From a virus: a stretch of 64,000 nt of DNA. Positions 48,866 through 58,032 of the stretch are shown here, piece by piece (position 1 is the first letter of the stretch; each line of letters starts with the position of its first letter). A program made the translations under genes and the position numbers. Location of the stretch: the IMG/VR virus record IMGVR_UViG_3300037504_001229, positions 26,580-90,579 of that record; one strand, 5' to 3'. The notes under the pieces were generated by a model. It made no database searches. It saw only the letters and a list, made by a program, of their open reading frames with translations, and was not told the origin of the DNA.

Positions 48866-48998
48866 AAAGGTTATTTTAAACGAAAAAGAAGTTTCTCAAG
48901 ATGAACTTGAAGAAAAGAAAAAGCAAGTTGAAGAGATGAAAGATGCAGAACTTGTTGAAGTAGAAAAAGATAACTACAAAATAAGAATGCTTGATTAA
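48855..48998 (+). CDS. Small highly charged helical protein
   Basis: 47 residues, GTG start after GGAGG, nearly all Lys/Glu/Asp (QDELEEKKKQVEEM), coiled-coil-like. Overlaps the preceding gene by 11 bp. Unknown. Confidence 0.58.
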   Translation: MQDKKVILNEKEVSQDELEEKKKQVEEMKDAELVEVEKDNYKIRMLD

Positions 48999-49038
48999 AA
49001 TGAAACTTTAATATATAAATATAAGGAGTAAATATTAT

Positions 49039-49212
49039 ATGGAATATACTAAGCCTTTCACCTATTCTTCTGGTAGTCATAAAGATACAGATGCAACATC
49101 TATTTTAGCTTCGGATCCTTCGTACTGGGATGTTCCTACATACATGAGATTATCAGAAAATGGATATACAAGAATGTTTAATAATCATCAAAGACTTAGA
49201 AAGGAAGAATAA
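49039..49212 (+). CDS. Small Ser/Tyr-rich protein
   Basis: 57 residues after AAGGAG, rich in Ser, Thr and Tyr (YTKPFTYSSGSHKDTDATS). It abuts the HAD gene, 0 bp apart. Unknown. Confidence 0.6.
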   Translation: MEYTKPFTYSSGSHKDTDATSILASDPSYWDVPTYMRLSENGYTRMFNNHQRLRKEE

Positions 49213-49929
49213 ATGAAAAAACTAAAACTAGCCCTTGATATGGATAATACAATAAATAAACTTTCTCCATCTTTCCTGCAGTATGTAGAATATGGACTTT
49301 GGGGAGAAAATAAAGATAATAAGCCTTCTTTTGCTACAGGATTTTTAGATCTTTTAAATGGGAATAAAATAGAAAATTATGAAGATGCTATTATTGCAAA
49401 AGAATGGGAAACATTTGAAAATAACTCTTATAAATACTATGAGTTAGAAAAGTATTTTCCTTTTATACCAGAGGAAGTCTTTAAAGAAATTTACTATAAA
49501 GTTTTCGATAGTTATGACTTTTGGATTAATGTTCCCCCAATGGAAAGAGTAAAAGAAGAAATATCAATATTAGATGAAATATTTGATCTTTATATTGTTA
49601 CTTATCCATATAGATTTTTGCAAAATTCTATTAAAGGGAAATTAGATTGGGTTAAAAAACACCTTCCTTTTATAAGGAGATATCAGATTATATTTGAGGA
49701 TAAAAAATATTCTAAGGAACTAAACTATGATATTATTATAGATGATAATCCTGATATACTTAAAAAAGCATATGAACAAGATATATTTACAGTTAAGTTT
49801 AACCATTTCTATAATATAGATTCTCCTTGTCATGATGAACTACAAAGTTGGGTCAACGGAAAAATCTATAGAGTTATACAAAATATAAAAAAATACTTTA
49901 AAAGTGATAGAAAAAAGTATATAATATAA
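49213..49929 (+). CDS. HAD-type 5'(3')-nucleotidase
   Basis: 238 residues. The HAD motif LALDMDNTINK near 5-15 and DDNPDI near 178 are those of NT5C-type deoxyribonucleotidases. It would dephosphorylate nucleoside monophosphates to adjust nucleotide pools. The final bases contain the next promoter. Confidence 0.83.
   Translation: MKKLKLALDMDNTINKLSPSFLQYVEYGLWGENKDNKPSFATGFLDLLNGNKIENYEDAIIAKEWETFENNSYKYYELEKYFPFIPEEVFKEIYYKVFDSYDFWINVPPMERVKEEISILDEIFDLYIVTYPYRFLQNSIKGKLDWVKKHLPFIRRYQIIFEDKKYSKELNYDIIIDDNPDILKKAYEQDIFTVKFNHFYNIDSPCHDELQSWVNGKIYRVIQNIKKYFKSDRKKYII
49897..49925 (+). promoter_or_regulatory. Promoter, CTTTAAA class, inside gene end
   Basis: TTTAAA (49897-49902), 17 bp with GAAAAAAGTA, TATAAT (49920-49925), overlapping the 3' end of the nucleotidase gene and feeding 49944. 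Coding sequence and promoter share these bases. Confidence 0.78.
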
Positions 49930-49943
49930 ATAGGAGTAAAAAA

Positions 49944-50444
49944 ATGATTGAATTAGATAAATGGGATTCACAATTTGTATATCTTGCTAAAAATCACTTT
50001 ACTCATGAGCAGAATATACCTAGAGAGCTTGAAGATTTCGCTATTATTGAAATAGCAAAATGTATTTGGGCAGATAGATGTGGACTTGAATATAAATATG
50101 TTAAGATAGGAAATATAACAGCAGGGTTACTTAAAATTTGTTATGAAACCGGAGCAGTTGATACCTTACATAAATTTTATGACTTTATTGAAAGATGTTC
50201 ACCTTTTTCGAAGTATGATTTTTTTAGTAGCAATGATAACGATAAAATAGTAACTAGAAAAAGTCATATAATAGACGTATTTAAAGCAAGTCTTAGTTAT
50301 CTAAGTATGTTACAGATATACAATGACGGTATGTATCCAATAATAAAATTAAAACCAAAAGAAGAAAGATACAATTGGAAAAATGTTAATAAAATATTAA
50401 AAGAAATAAATAAAAAGGAAGGAAAAAATGACTATCAGGTTTAA
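49944..50444 (+). CDS. Hypothetical protein
   Basis: 166 residues, well-mixed helix and strand (DKWDSQFVYLAKNHFTHEQ, YNDGMYPIIKLKPKEERY). No motif recognised. Overlaps the next gene by 17 bp. Confidence 0.72.
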   Translation: MIELDKWDSQFVYLAKNHFTHEQNIPRELEDFAIIEIAKCIWADRCGLEYKYVKIGNITAGLLKICYETGAVDTLHKFYDFIERCSPFSKYDFFSSNDNDKIVTRKSHIIDVFKASLSYLSMLQIYNDGMYPIIKLKPKEERYNWKNVNKILKEINKKEGKNDYQV

Positions 50445-50613
50445 ATGGAGAGGGAGAATATTTAATGTAACTATAGGGAGAACTCTCCCTTGGTCAAGAT
50501 CATTATATTGGATATCTATTATAGAAGAGTTTTATGGACCAATGTGTCAAGTTGAACATGCTACTTGGATTAAAGGTTTTTTTGAAAAGAGAGTAAATAA
50601 ATATGGTAGATAA
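50428..50613 (+). CDS. Hypothetical basic protein
   Basis: 61 residues, basic, with TIRFKWRGRIFNVTIGRTLPW and a Trp-rich middle. Overlaps 50603 by 11 bp. Unknown. Confidence 0.65.
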   Translation: MTIRFKWRGRIFNVTIGRTLPWSRSLYWISIIEEFYGPMCQVEHATWIKGFFEKRVNKYGR

Positions 50614-51580
50614 AGGAATTAAAAAACATCTTCAGTACAAAATCAATGATTGGATTAGTCACTTAGAAAAAAGAGACCCCAATCTTGCTAAAAAAGTAGC
50701 AAAGGAAGTTATTGTAACTGGGGGAGCTATTGTTAATCTTTTTCAAAATGAAAAACCAAAGGATTATGATATTTATCTAAAAACTAAAGAAACAGTAAAA
50801 GAGCTTGCTGAATTTTATGTTAACTGGCACAATGAAATTATTAAAGAGGGATCAGTTAAAGGAATAGTTTTAGATGGTGCTGATCCTGAAGTACAAAAAG
50901 CATGGAGTGATCATAATGGACATAGTCCAATGTTCTACTGTCAACCAGGGCGTATCAAAATTGTATTTCCTTCTAACGGGGTATCATCAGCTGAAAGAGA
51001 GGATATACTAGAAGAGCCTTTTGAAGATTATTTTGATGCAGTATCTCAAGTAGACGAAGTATCTTCAGAAGAAGTAGAAAATAAAGAAGAGGGAAAAGAA
51101 AAATATCGTCCTGTTTTTATGAGTTCTAATGCAATAACTCTTTCTAATAAAATACAGATTGTTATTAGATTCTACGGAGAGGCGGAAGATATACATGAAA
51201 CATATGATTTCCTTCATTGTACCGCATGGTATGATTACTATAAGAATCAACTAAACTATACAAAAGAAGTTCTTCGATCTATCATGGATAAAAGACTTGT
51301 TTATAGAGGATCAGAGTATCCAGTATGCTCTATTATTCGACTACGAAAGTTTATTAGTAGAGGGTGGCATGTAAATGCTGGACAAATTCTCAAAGCTCTT
51401 TTTCAAGTTTCAGAGCTAGATCTAAAAGATATAAATGTTTTAGAGGACCAGCTTGTGGGCGTTGATTCGGCATATTTTGAACAACTTGTTGCAGCAATAA
51501 ATACGAAACAAGAAAAGGATGAAAACTTTGTTTTAACATCTGGATATCTTGCCTCTATTATTGATAAAATATTTAGTTAA
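50603..51580 (+). CDS. NTase-fold conserved phage protein
   Basis: 325 residues. IVTGGAIVNLF and KDYDIYLKT near 36-60 give the GG and DxD positions of a nucleotidyltransferase fold; MSSNAITLSNKIQIVIRFYG and HCTAWYDYYKNQLNY follow in a widely seen phage family. The substrate is unknown. Confidence 0.78.
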   Translation: MVDKGIKKHLQYKINDWISHLEKRDPNLAKKVAKEVIVTGGAIVNLFQNEKPKDYDIYLKTKETVKELAEFYVNWHNEIIKEGSVKGIVLDGADPEVQKAWSDHNGHSPMFYCQPGRIKIVFPSNGVSSAEREDILEEPFEDYFDAVSQVDEVSSEEVENKEEGKEKYRPVFMSSNAITLSNKIQIVIRFYGEAEDIHETYDFLHCTAWYDYYKNQLNYTKEVLRSIMDKRLVYRGSEYPVCSIIRLRKFISRGWHVNAGQILKALFQVSELDLKDINVLEDQLVGVDSAYFEQLVAAINTKQEKDENFVLTSGYLASIIDKIFS

Positions 51581-51591
51581 GGAGAAGTTAC

Positions 51592-51756
51592 ATGAGTGAA
51601 AATTCAGGGAAGTCAAAGTCAAGAGAAAATCCTACAGGAGTTCGAAGAAAGTCTGGAGGAAAAGAACTTGCCCCGAAAAGTCTTCGAAGAAAATTTAAGA
51701 AGAAGTTTGTTTCTGAGTTTACTACTGAACAGATAGAGAAGGCATTAAAAGGATGA
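51592..51756 (+). CDS. Small basic hypothetical protein
   Basis: 54 residues, very basic (KSKSRENPTGVRRKSGGK, RRKFKKKFV), after AAGGAG. Possibly DNA- or RNA-binding. Its stop overlaps the next start as ATGA. Confidence 0.65.
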   Translation: MSENSGKSKSRENPTGVRRKSGGKELAPKSLRRKFKKKFVSEFTTEQIEKALKG

Positions 51757-51905
51757 AAAGAATAATAGTCCAAGGTATTATTTGCTTTATTGTAGGATGT
51801 CTCATAGGATACATTTTCATTCCTATATTTGGAATAGTCAAGTCTCTTATACTTGCTTTTGGAGTAGGACTTGTTATTAGTATTTTATTCGATTGGAAGA
51901 AATAG
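51753..51905 (+). CDS. Small membrane protein, two TM segments
   Basis: 50 residues with two hydrophobic helices (IIVQGIICFIVGCLIGYIFI and ILAFGVGLVISIL). Could be holin-like or an ion-permeability protein, but no lysis neighbours. Overlaps the previous gene by 4 bp. Confidence 0.7.
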   Translation: MKRIIVQGIICFIVGCLIGYIFIPIFGIVKSLILAFGVGLVISILFDWKK

Positions 51906-51915
51906 AGGTTAGAGA

Positions 51916-52464
51916 ATGAATAAAAAACAATTAGATTTAGAATTTGATATTGAAGATCTTATAGAATGGCAGGATCTTAAAGATGTGATTAATGAATATC
52001 CTTATAAAGATATTATTAAAAAAAATCTTTTTATATATAATAAGAAGTTTATACTAAATCAAATAAAAAAAGGTGTTACTATTGAAAGGAGATTTTATAC
52101 TTTAGACGATTATGAGGGATTTAGTTATAAGTTTATTCAAGAATGTATAAAAGAAATACGTAATGAATTTCAAGATCAAATTCTTGAATCAGAGGATATC
52201 GTAATATCTATTTCATACGACGATAATAGATATAGCGTAGGGGAATCTGTATTTACTTTTCACGTAAGTTTAAAACCTACAAAAGAAAACTGTAAAGAAG
52301 TTATTCAATCTTACATAGAAAGAATTAAAAAAGAAGGTACTTTAGATAAGAATAACTGTTTAAATCTATTAAGAAAACTAAAATTTGATTATATTAATAA
52401 TATTATGGGTCAAGTAAAAGAAGAAATAGAGGAAATAAAAAATGATAATAGGGTTAATCGGTAA
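51916..52464 (+). CDS. Hypothetical protein
   Basis: 182 residues, acidic, preceded by GAGGTTAGAG. Segments DLEFDIEDLIEWQDLKD and VSISYDDNRYSVGE-like stretch. No family recognised. Overlaps the dNMP kinase by 23 bp. Confidence 0.7.
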   Translation: MNKKQLDLEFDIEDLIEWQDLKDVINEYPYKDIIKKNLFIYNKKFILNQIKKGVTIERRFYTLDDYEGFSYKFIQECIKEIRNEFQDQILESEDIVISISYDDNRYSVGESVFTFHVSLKPTKENCKEVIQSYIERIKKEGTLDKNNCLNLLRKLKFDYINNIMGQVKEEIEEIKNDNRVNR

Positions 52465-53026
52465 AAAACGGAGCGGGAAGGACACTGTAGCAGAATATCT
52501 TGTTCAAGAACACGGATATAAACGATATGGATTTGCAGATCCTATGAAAGAAATGCTTAAAGAAGCATTTCTTTGGAACGAAGAAAGTGTAAATGGAAGG
52601 TATAAAGAAATAGTAGATCCAAGATGGGGGATAAGCCCAAGACAAGCACTTCAACATATTGGAACAGAATGGGCACAAATAGGATTATCAGAATCTTTTC
52701 CAAAGTTTAAAGAACTAACTGGGAGGAATCTTTGGGTAAAAAGATTCATTTTTTTAACAATGGAAAGTGATCCAAATACTAACTGGGTTATTTCTGATGT
52801 TCGATTCCCTCATGAGATTAGTTTACTTAAAGGATCTATTGTTCTCTCTCATATTAAAAAAGTATTTATAAGAGTAAGAAGACCAGAAGCAGAATCCATT
52901 AAAGATAAACATGAATCTGAAAAGTATACAAATGAACTTGAATGTGATTATGAAATATGGAATGATAAATCAATAGAAGATTTATATGCTACAGTTTCTA
53001 ATATTCTTTTTACAGGAGTAGAATAA
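52442..53026 (+). CDS. Deoxynucleoside monophosphate kinase (T4 gp1-like)
   Basis: 194 residues. P-loop IGKKRSGKDTVA (about 6-17), YGFADPMKEML and SPRQALQHIGTEW fit T4 gp1-type dNMP kinases, which phosphorylate unusual and normal dNMPs. Supplies dNTP precursors for phage DNA; acceptance of modified dNMPs in T4 makes it notable near a deazaguanine pathway. Confidence 0.87.
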   Translation: MIIGLIGKKRSGKDTVAEYLVQEHGYKRYGFADPMKEMLKEAFLWNEESVNGRYKEIVDPRWGISPRQALQHIGTEWAQIGLSESFPKFKELTGRNLWVKRFIFLTMESDPNTNWVISDVRFPHEISLLKGSIVLSHIKKVFIRVRRPEAESIKDKHESEKYTNELECDYEIWNDKSIEDLYATVSNILFTGVE

Positions 53027-53027
53027 A

Positions 53028-53234
53028 ATGGTTAAATCTTGTAAACATTGTTCTGGTTCAGGTAAGTATATAGCATATGGAGGTCCAGTTGAAATGACTA
53101 CGGCTGGATTTTCTAAAGGAGGAGCAATAGTAGTAAATTGTAAATATTGTAATGGAACAGGACAGATAGATGAGGAAGAAATAATATCAGTTCCAAGAAA
53201 GTATGTAAAGGACGAATATTTTGAACAAGGGTAA
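53028..53234 (+). CDS. DnaJ-type zinc finger small protein
   Basis: 68 residues, two CxxCxGxG units (CKHCSGSG and CKYCNGTG) as in the DnaJ zinc domain, with no J domain. May act as a chaperone-like or RNA/protein-binding protein. Overlaps the next gene by 14 bp. Confidence 0.78.
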   Translation: MVKSCKHCSGSGKYIAYGGPVEMTTAGFSKGGAIVVNCKYCNGTGQIDEEEIISVPRKYVKDEYFEQG

Positions 53235-53799
53235 ATGTTTTTCAATGGCAAATATGGGGCAAAGAAAAAAATCAGATTTCTATCAAACTCCGTATTCTAT
53301 GACTCAACATCTTCTTGATAGAGAAAAGTTTGAAGGAAGTATTTTAGAACCAGCTTCAGGAGACGGAGCTATTGTAAAGGTTTTAAGAGATAATGAATAC
53401 GAAATTGAACATTTTGATATCAACAAAAGTGGAGTTGATTTTTTAGAGTTAGACGAAGATGTTAAATACGATAATATTATAACTAATCCTCCATTTTCTC
53501 TTGCTTTTGAATTTATACAAAAAGCTAAAAAAATATATAATAAAACAATATGTATGTTACTTCCTCTTTCTTATCTTCATGGTCAACATAGATATGAAAA
53601 TAGAATTTTTGAGAAACTAAAAACAGTATATGTATTTACTCGATATCCTCTTTTAACTGATACAGTAAGAGAAGATGGAAAATATAATACTGGAATGATG
53701 GTATATGCTTGGTTTGTATGGAAATGGCCTTGGAAAGGTAAACCATATATAGAATGGATAAACAATAACAATGATATAATAAGGAAAAATAATGGCTAA
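53221..53799 (+). CDS. DNA methyltransferase-like (N6-adenine, NPPF)
   Basis: 192 residues from a TTG start 9 bp after AAGGA; an ATG at 53245 is the alternative. SILEPASGDGAI (SAM motif I) and NIITNPPFSLAF (catalytic NPPF) mark an adenine-N6 DNA methyltransferase-type core. It could protect phage DNA from restriction. No restriction nuclease is adjacent. Confidence 0.82.
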   Translation: MNKGKCFSMANMGQRKKSDFYQTPYSMTQHLLDREKFEGSILEPASGDGAIVKVLRDNEYEIEHFDINKSGVDFLELDEDVKYDNIITNPPFSLAFEFIQKAKKIYNKTICMLLPLSYLHGQHRYENRIFEKLKTVYVFTRYPLLTDTVREDGKYNTGMMVYAWFVWKWPWKGKPYIEWINNNNDIIRKNNG

Positions 53800-53986
53800 A
53801 AAGAAAAAAGAGGAATCATCTTCTCTTAAACCAAAACTCTCCAGTTTCTTAGATAAAAAGGTAGACGATATAAGTTTTGAAAACGAAGAACTATGTATCT
53901 ACTTTCATAACGGGTATGCTATAGTAATAAAAGGGTCTAATATCTCTATTAGTGTACAGGAGAAGAAGAGACCCGAAAAAACATAA
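53792..53986 (+). CDS. Small basic/charged hypothetical protein
   Basis: 64 residues. KKKKEESSSLKPKLSS at the start and a beta-rich middle (ELCIYFHNGYAIVIKGSN). Overlaps the methyltransferase by 8 bp. Unknown. The next promoter starts directly after its stop. Confidence 0.65.
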   Translation: MAKKKKEESSSLKPKLSSFLDKKVDDISFENEELCIYFHNGYAIVIKGSNISISVQEKKRPEKT

Positions 53987-54042
53987 AAAAAGTAAATTTT
54001 TTTAAAAAAACTCTTGATTTTTCTGCTACTATCCTATATAAT
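53987..54042 (+). promoter_or_regulatory. Early-type promoter, TTGATT-N17-TATAAT
   Basis: TTGATT (54014-54019), 17 bp, TATAAT (54037-54042). The block before it (AGTAAATTTTTTTAAAAAA) repeats that of the 13106 promoter. It drives 54086 and probably rIIA. Confidence 0.75.
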
Positions 54043-54085
54043 ATAAGTGTAAATAGGTTAAATAAATAGTAAATAGGAGGAGCAA

Positions 54086-54385
54086 ATGTTAGGATTAAAA
54101 ATTAAGAAGGGAACAGTAGCAGTAGCAGTAAAATTTTATGGCGATAAAAAATATCGCTATAAACAAATTCTTACCAAAAAAGATAATGTCTTTATAAGAG
54201 AAGATATTATTCTTGATCCAATAGGTAAACTTACAGATACCTCAAAAGAAAATGGTGGACCATTAGTTCTATCATTTTTGTTTGGGAATGAGCCCGTATA
54301 TGGATTTCGTAAGTTAAATTTTGATACTGGAGAAAGATCAAATTGGGCTCTCATAGTAAGATCCAGAGATGTAGAAACTGGATAG
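54086..54385 (+). CDS. Hypothetical small protein, early-type
   Basis: 99 residues after GGAGG. Beta-rich, including TVAVAVKFYGDKKYRYKQ and PVYGFRKLNFDTGERSN. First gene after the 54014 promoter, so probably early. Unknown. Confidence 0.7.
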   Translation: MLGLKIKKGTVAVAVKFYGDKKYRYKQILTKKDNVFIREDIILDPIGKLTDTSKENGGPLVLSFLFGNEPVYGFRKLNFDTGERSNWALIVRSRDVETG

Positions 54386-54411
54386 GTAAATATAACTGTA
54401 GGAGGTTATAA

Positions 54412-56730
54412 ATGAAACTGAGGGAAGAAAAAAGACAAATACAAAGCAATCTAGTAGGGGATCAGTCTTTCAAAATAAAGGCCGATGCAAAGGCCTTTCG
54501 TATCCTATCTGACAAGCTTTACTCAAATAAGATTAAGGCTATTATAAGGGAACTGTCAACTAATGCTTATGATAGCCATGTAGACTCGGAACAACCTGAC
54601 CGTCCATTTATAATACAACTTCCGAATAATCTTGAACCTACTTTCGCAGTAGAAGATTTCGGGACTGGGATGGACGAAGAAAAGATTCTTAACCTTTATA
54701 GTACCTATTTTGATTCGGATAAGATCGAGTCTAATACAGCGGTAGGTGCTCTTGGACTAGGAAGTAAAAGTCCTTTTGCTTATACTGATACATTTACAGT
54801 AATATCAAAACATAAAGGAACAAAATCAATCTATACATGTTTTCTTAATGAAGAAGAAGTTCCGTCGATTCTTAAAATAGGAAGTGAACCTACTAGAGAA
54901 GAAAATGGACTTCGAGTTGAGTTTGCTGTAGAGGAAAAACATTTTCATAGATTCGAAGAGGAGGCTGCAATAGTATTAGCGCCTTTTAAAGTAAAACCTA
55001 TTATTAAAGGGGCGGAAATAGAAATAAAAGAATATCCCGATATTATTATTGAGGGAGAGGGATGGAAGTTACTTCAGCAACGAGGATATAGTTATAGATA
55101 TAGATTTTTTGACTCAATAGCTATTCAGGGGAATATTGAATATCCTATTAAAATCGACGAAGTAAAAAAGGATCAAGAAAGACTTACTAAAAAATATAAA
55201 GTAAGTAACGAAAAGTTCAACGAAGTTTTAACTATCTTTGACAGAAATGCTTTTGTAATAGAGTTCCCTCTTGGATCACTTGGGTTTGCCCCAAGCAGAG
55301 AGCATCTGGAATATAATAAGTTTACAAATGATGCAATCTTTACTCGATGTTGGAATGTATATCAAGAGTTGCAAGATAAGATAGTAGAAACTTTAAGTAG
55401 TATTGAAAATGTTGTAGATCTAAGTCTCAAATATCATCAAATAGAAAATTATGTTTCTATTAAAGATTCAGAATTTCTTGAACTTGAAATAGATAATAAA
55501 GGCACAACATTATATGACTATATTGCTGTTCAAGAATATGAATATGATAAAGATTATGAAGTATATGATTATGAGGCATATCCTGGTTTTTCTAACGAAG
55601 TTAAGTGTGTAAAACTAAAAAAGAGACATGGATATAAACAAAATGGTAACTTTTATGATTTTCTTTCTTCTAGTAACAATAGATCAAATGTTAGAGTTAT
55701 TTATCACGACGAACAGTATGACGACTCTAAAAAAAGATCGGGTATGTATAGGGTTAAACAACATATAAGAGCCCATGAGTTTAAAGCTATTATTATTTAC
55801 AACAAAAATCTTCTAGGCCGCCTTAAAGAAAAAGATTATGAGTTAATTTCTTCTTACGAATATCTCAAAAAGCCTGGGAGGAAAGGGTCTAATGGTTCTT
55901 CTAGCTCTACTGATACTGATATTGTATATGTACATAAAGCTATAATAGAACAGCAGGGAATAAAGTTTAAATCAGAAAGCATAGAGGTAAAAGATCTTAT
56001 TCAAGATCCTGAGTTTCTAAAAGATCCTCATAAAGCATTTGCTACTGACTTTTATAGTAGATATAAATGTACTGATATAAATGGAGAAGACAAGGAAATT
56101 GAAAGGTATGAAATTAAAGAAAGGATACATTGGCTTTTTGGATTAGAAAGATATGCCGATTTCCAGCATAAAATAGGAGATGAGTTTTTTCGGTTTTATA
56201 CAATGAAAAGAAGTCATCTTGGAAAAAGTGAATTAAAGGAATTAAACTGGAATTCAATACAACATGTTTTTAAGGATCGGTTTCATAAAGTATTTGCAAA
56301 TGAAAATGTTAAAAAAGCAATACAAAATATGCTCCGCCTGAATCAATATACAAATATCCCCAGAGAAATAAAAAATATTGTAGGAATAGTAAACAAAACA
56401 AAACTAAAAGATTATGAAAAAAGATTATATTATCTAACATCTAAAATAGATAGTGTACAAATCTATGAGGAAGATCAAAGAAATATTGGATTACCTAAGT
56501 ATGAAATTAAAGGTCTTTTTTATGAATACGATGTAAACTTTATTAAAGGAATTGAAAAAAATCTTAGTGAAAAACTTTATAAATTGATCAAAAAAGTATA
56601 TAATAATATTATAAAGAAGAGGTATCCGATGATAAAGGTTGTGTCATTAAATGATATTTTTTGGATCGAAGATTTCTTAGATAAACATAAAAAAAATATT
56701 AACTCTTATATAGAGTTAGTAAATAAATAA
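54412..56730 (+). CDS. rIIA-like GHKL ATPase
   Basis: 772 residues. The GHKL ATP-binding layout is clear: IRELSTNAYDSHVDSE (N box), VEDFGTGMDEEKIL (G1), GALGLGSKSPFAY (G2). This matches T4 rIIA, which counters the lambda Rex exclusion and localises at membranes. A promoter lies inside its 3' end. A rIIB-like gene follows, completing the pair. Confidence 0.88.
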   Translation: MKLREEKRQIQSNLVGDQSFKIKADAKAFRILSDKLYSNKIKAIIRELSTNAYDSHVDSEQPDRPFIIQLPNNLEPTFAVEDFGTGMDEEKILNLYSTYFDSDKIESNTAVGALGLGSKSPFAYTDTFTVISKHKGTKSIYTCFLNEEEVPSILKIGSEPTREENGLRVEFAVEEKHFHRFEEEAAIVLAPFKVKPIIKGAEIEIKEYPDIIIEGEGWKLLQQRGYSYRYRFFDSIAIQGNIEYPIKIDEVKKDQERLTKKYKVSNEKFNEVLTIFDRNAFVIEFPLGSLGFAPSREHLEYNKFTNDAIFTRCWNVYQELQDKIVETLSSIENVVDLSLKYHQIENYVSIKDSEFLELEIDNKGTTLYDYIAVQEYEYDKDYEVYDYEAYPGFSNEVKCVKLKKRHGYKQNGNFYDFLSSSNNRSNVRVIYHDEQYDDSKKRSGMYRVKQHIRAHEFKAIIIYNKNLLGRLKEKDYELISSYEYLKKPGRKGSNGSSSSTDTDIVYVHKAIIEQQGIKFKSESIEVKDLIQDPEFLKDPHKAFATDFYSRYKCTDINGEDKEIERYEIKERIHWLFGLERYADFQHKIGDEFFRFYTMKRSHLGKSELKELNWNSIQHVFKDRFHKVFANENVKKAIQNMLRLNQYTNIPREIKNIVGIVNKTKLKDYEKRLYYLTSKIDSVQIYEEDQRNIGLPKYEIKGLFYEYDVNFIKGIEKNLSEKLYKLIKKVYNNIIKKRYPMIKVVSLNDIFWIEDFLDKHKKNINSYIELVNK
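56576..56604 (+). promoter_or_regulatory. Intragenic promoter in rIIA for rIIB
   Basis: TTTATA (56576-56581), 17 bp with TCAAAAAAGTA, TATAAT (56599-56604), in the coding sequence of rIIA about 150 bp upstream of rIIB. Confidence 0.55.
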
Positions 56731-56756
56731 ATCTTATTTGTCATAGGAGGTTAAAA

Positions 56757-57983
56757 ATGACAGAAAAGAAAATGCAATACATTATTACAGGAAATAGCAT
56801 AACGCTATTTGTAGACGGAAAGTCGTACAGCACAACAAAAGATAATGCAGAATGGGATAAGATCAAACATCTTCTTACAGAAGTTAAGGAAGAAGATGTA
56901 GATAAAGATGAGTTAATTGATCTTATGTCACCTAAAAACAAAATCCTTAGATACTTAGATAGCAAAAAAATTCCTATTGTTATCGAAGGTGGGCTCCTTA
57001 AGTACAAGGATTATGTTGTTAAAACTTCCTTAGTTGAAAGAATTCAGGAAACAGTAGAAAGGGCAGGAGATGTTCAACCATTTCTAAACTTTATCGAAAA
57101 TCTTTTTACTAATCCTTCGATGCAGTCAGTAAATGAGTTGTACTTATTCTTAAGGCAAAATAATCTTCCTATTACTGATGATGGACACTTCCTTGCCTAC
57201 AAAAAGGTAGCAGTAGTTGAAGAAGGTAAAAGGTTCGTTGACATTTATACTGGAAAAGTAGATAACTCTCCTGGGGCAGAAGTATATATGTATAGAGAGG
57301 AAGTTGACGACGAAAGAGAGAGAACATGTTCACATGGACTTCATGTTTGCTCAAAAGAATATCTTTCAGTTTACGGAAGTAATAACCCTCAGGAAGCAAC
57401 AGTAGTAGTTGTAAAAGTAAATCCAAGAGATGTTGTTAGCGTACCGAATGATTATGATAATGCAAAGATGAGAGTTTGTCGGTATACAGTAGTAAAGGAA
57501 CTTCCTGAGTATAGGGAAAAGAAACTTCCTGATTTCTATGCAGAAGAGAACTTCGAAGAAGAGGATGAGATGGTTGACATGTCAGAACCCGAAGAAAGGC
57601 TTTGTGAAATCTGCGGTCAACCATTGGAGGATTGGGAAATTAATGTATGTGATGATTGTGAGGCAGATAATATGTCTTGGACAAATAATAACACTGAAGA
57701 TCTCAAAGAGGAGCTTAGTTCTTATTATAAATATACTTATACACATGCAGGGTATACATACGACGGATTTGTAATAGGTGTAGTAAACCCAGGAGAAAAA
57801 CCGAAGGATGTACTTAAAAGAGAAAAAGAAGACGACATTCAAGTTGATATGGTGTTTGAAAACTTTGATATTGATACAAAAATCAAAAATCAAACAAAGG
57901 ATTATGATCGATATCTAATGATTACCCTTTATAAAGACGCTAAAATGTTAGATAAGGCAAAGTTAATGGTGCCCAAAATATAA
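56757..57983 (+). CDS. rIIB-like protein with C-terminal zinc ribbon
   Basis: 408 residues. The middle (FLNFIENLFTNPSMQSVNELY, then LPITDDGHFLAYKKV and CSHGLHVCSKEYL) matches rIIB homologues. Near 280-305 CEICGQ and CDDCEAD form a zinc ribbon not seen in T4 rIIB, and a further acidic domain follows. It ends at a strong terminator. The role in host exclusion is inferred from T4. Confidence 0.85.
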   Translation: MTEKKMQYIITGNSITLFVDGKSYSTTKDNAEWDKIKHLLTEVKEEDVDKDELIDLMSPKNKILRYLDSKKIPIVIEGGLLKYKDYVVKTSLVERIQETVERAGDVQPFLNFIENLFTNPSMQSVNELYLFLRQNNLPITDDGHFLAYKKVAVVEEGKRFVDIYTGKVDNSPGAEVYMYREEVDDERERTCSHGLHVCSKEYLSVYGSNNPQEATVVVVKVNPRDVVSVPNDYDNAKMRVCRYTVVKELPEYREKKLPDFYAEENFEEEDEMVDMSEPEERLCEICGQPLEDWEINVCDDCEADNMSWTNNNTEDLKEELSSYYKYTYTHAGYTYDGFVIGVVNPGEKPKDVLKREKEDDIQVDMVFENFDIDTKIKNQTKDYDRYLMITLYKDAKMLDKAKLMVPKI

Positions 57984-57999
57984 CCTCCTATTTACACCT

Positions 58000-58031
58000 G
58001 GGCTGGCTCTTAGTAGTCAGCCCTCTTTTTT
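58000..58031 (+). terminator. Intrinsic terminator
   Basis: Stem GGGCTGGCT (58000-58008) / AGTCAGCCC (58015-58023), loop CTTAGT, then TCTTTTTT. Ends the rIIA-rIIB unit. Confidence 0.95.
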
Positions 58032-58032
58032 A

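Noticed and set aside
57582-57893. Reverse-strand ORF of 103 residues under rIIB
   Set aside because: Hydrophobic shadow of the coding strand of rIIB, with no own signals.
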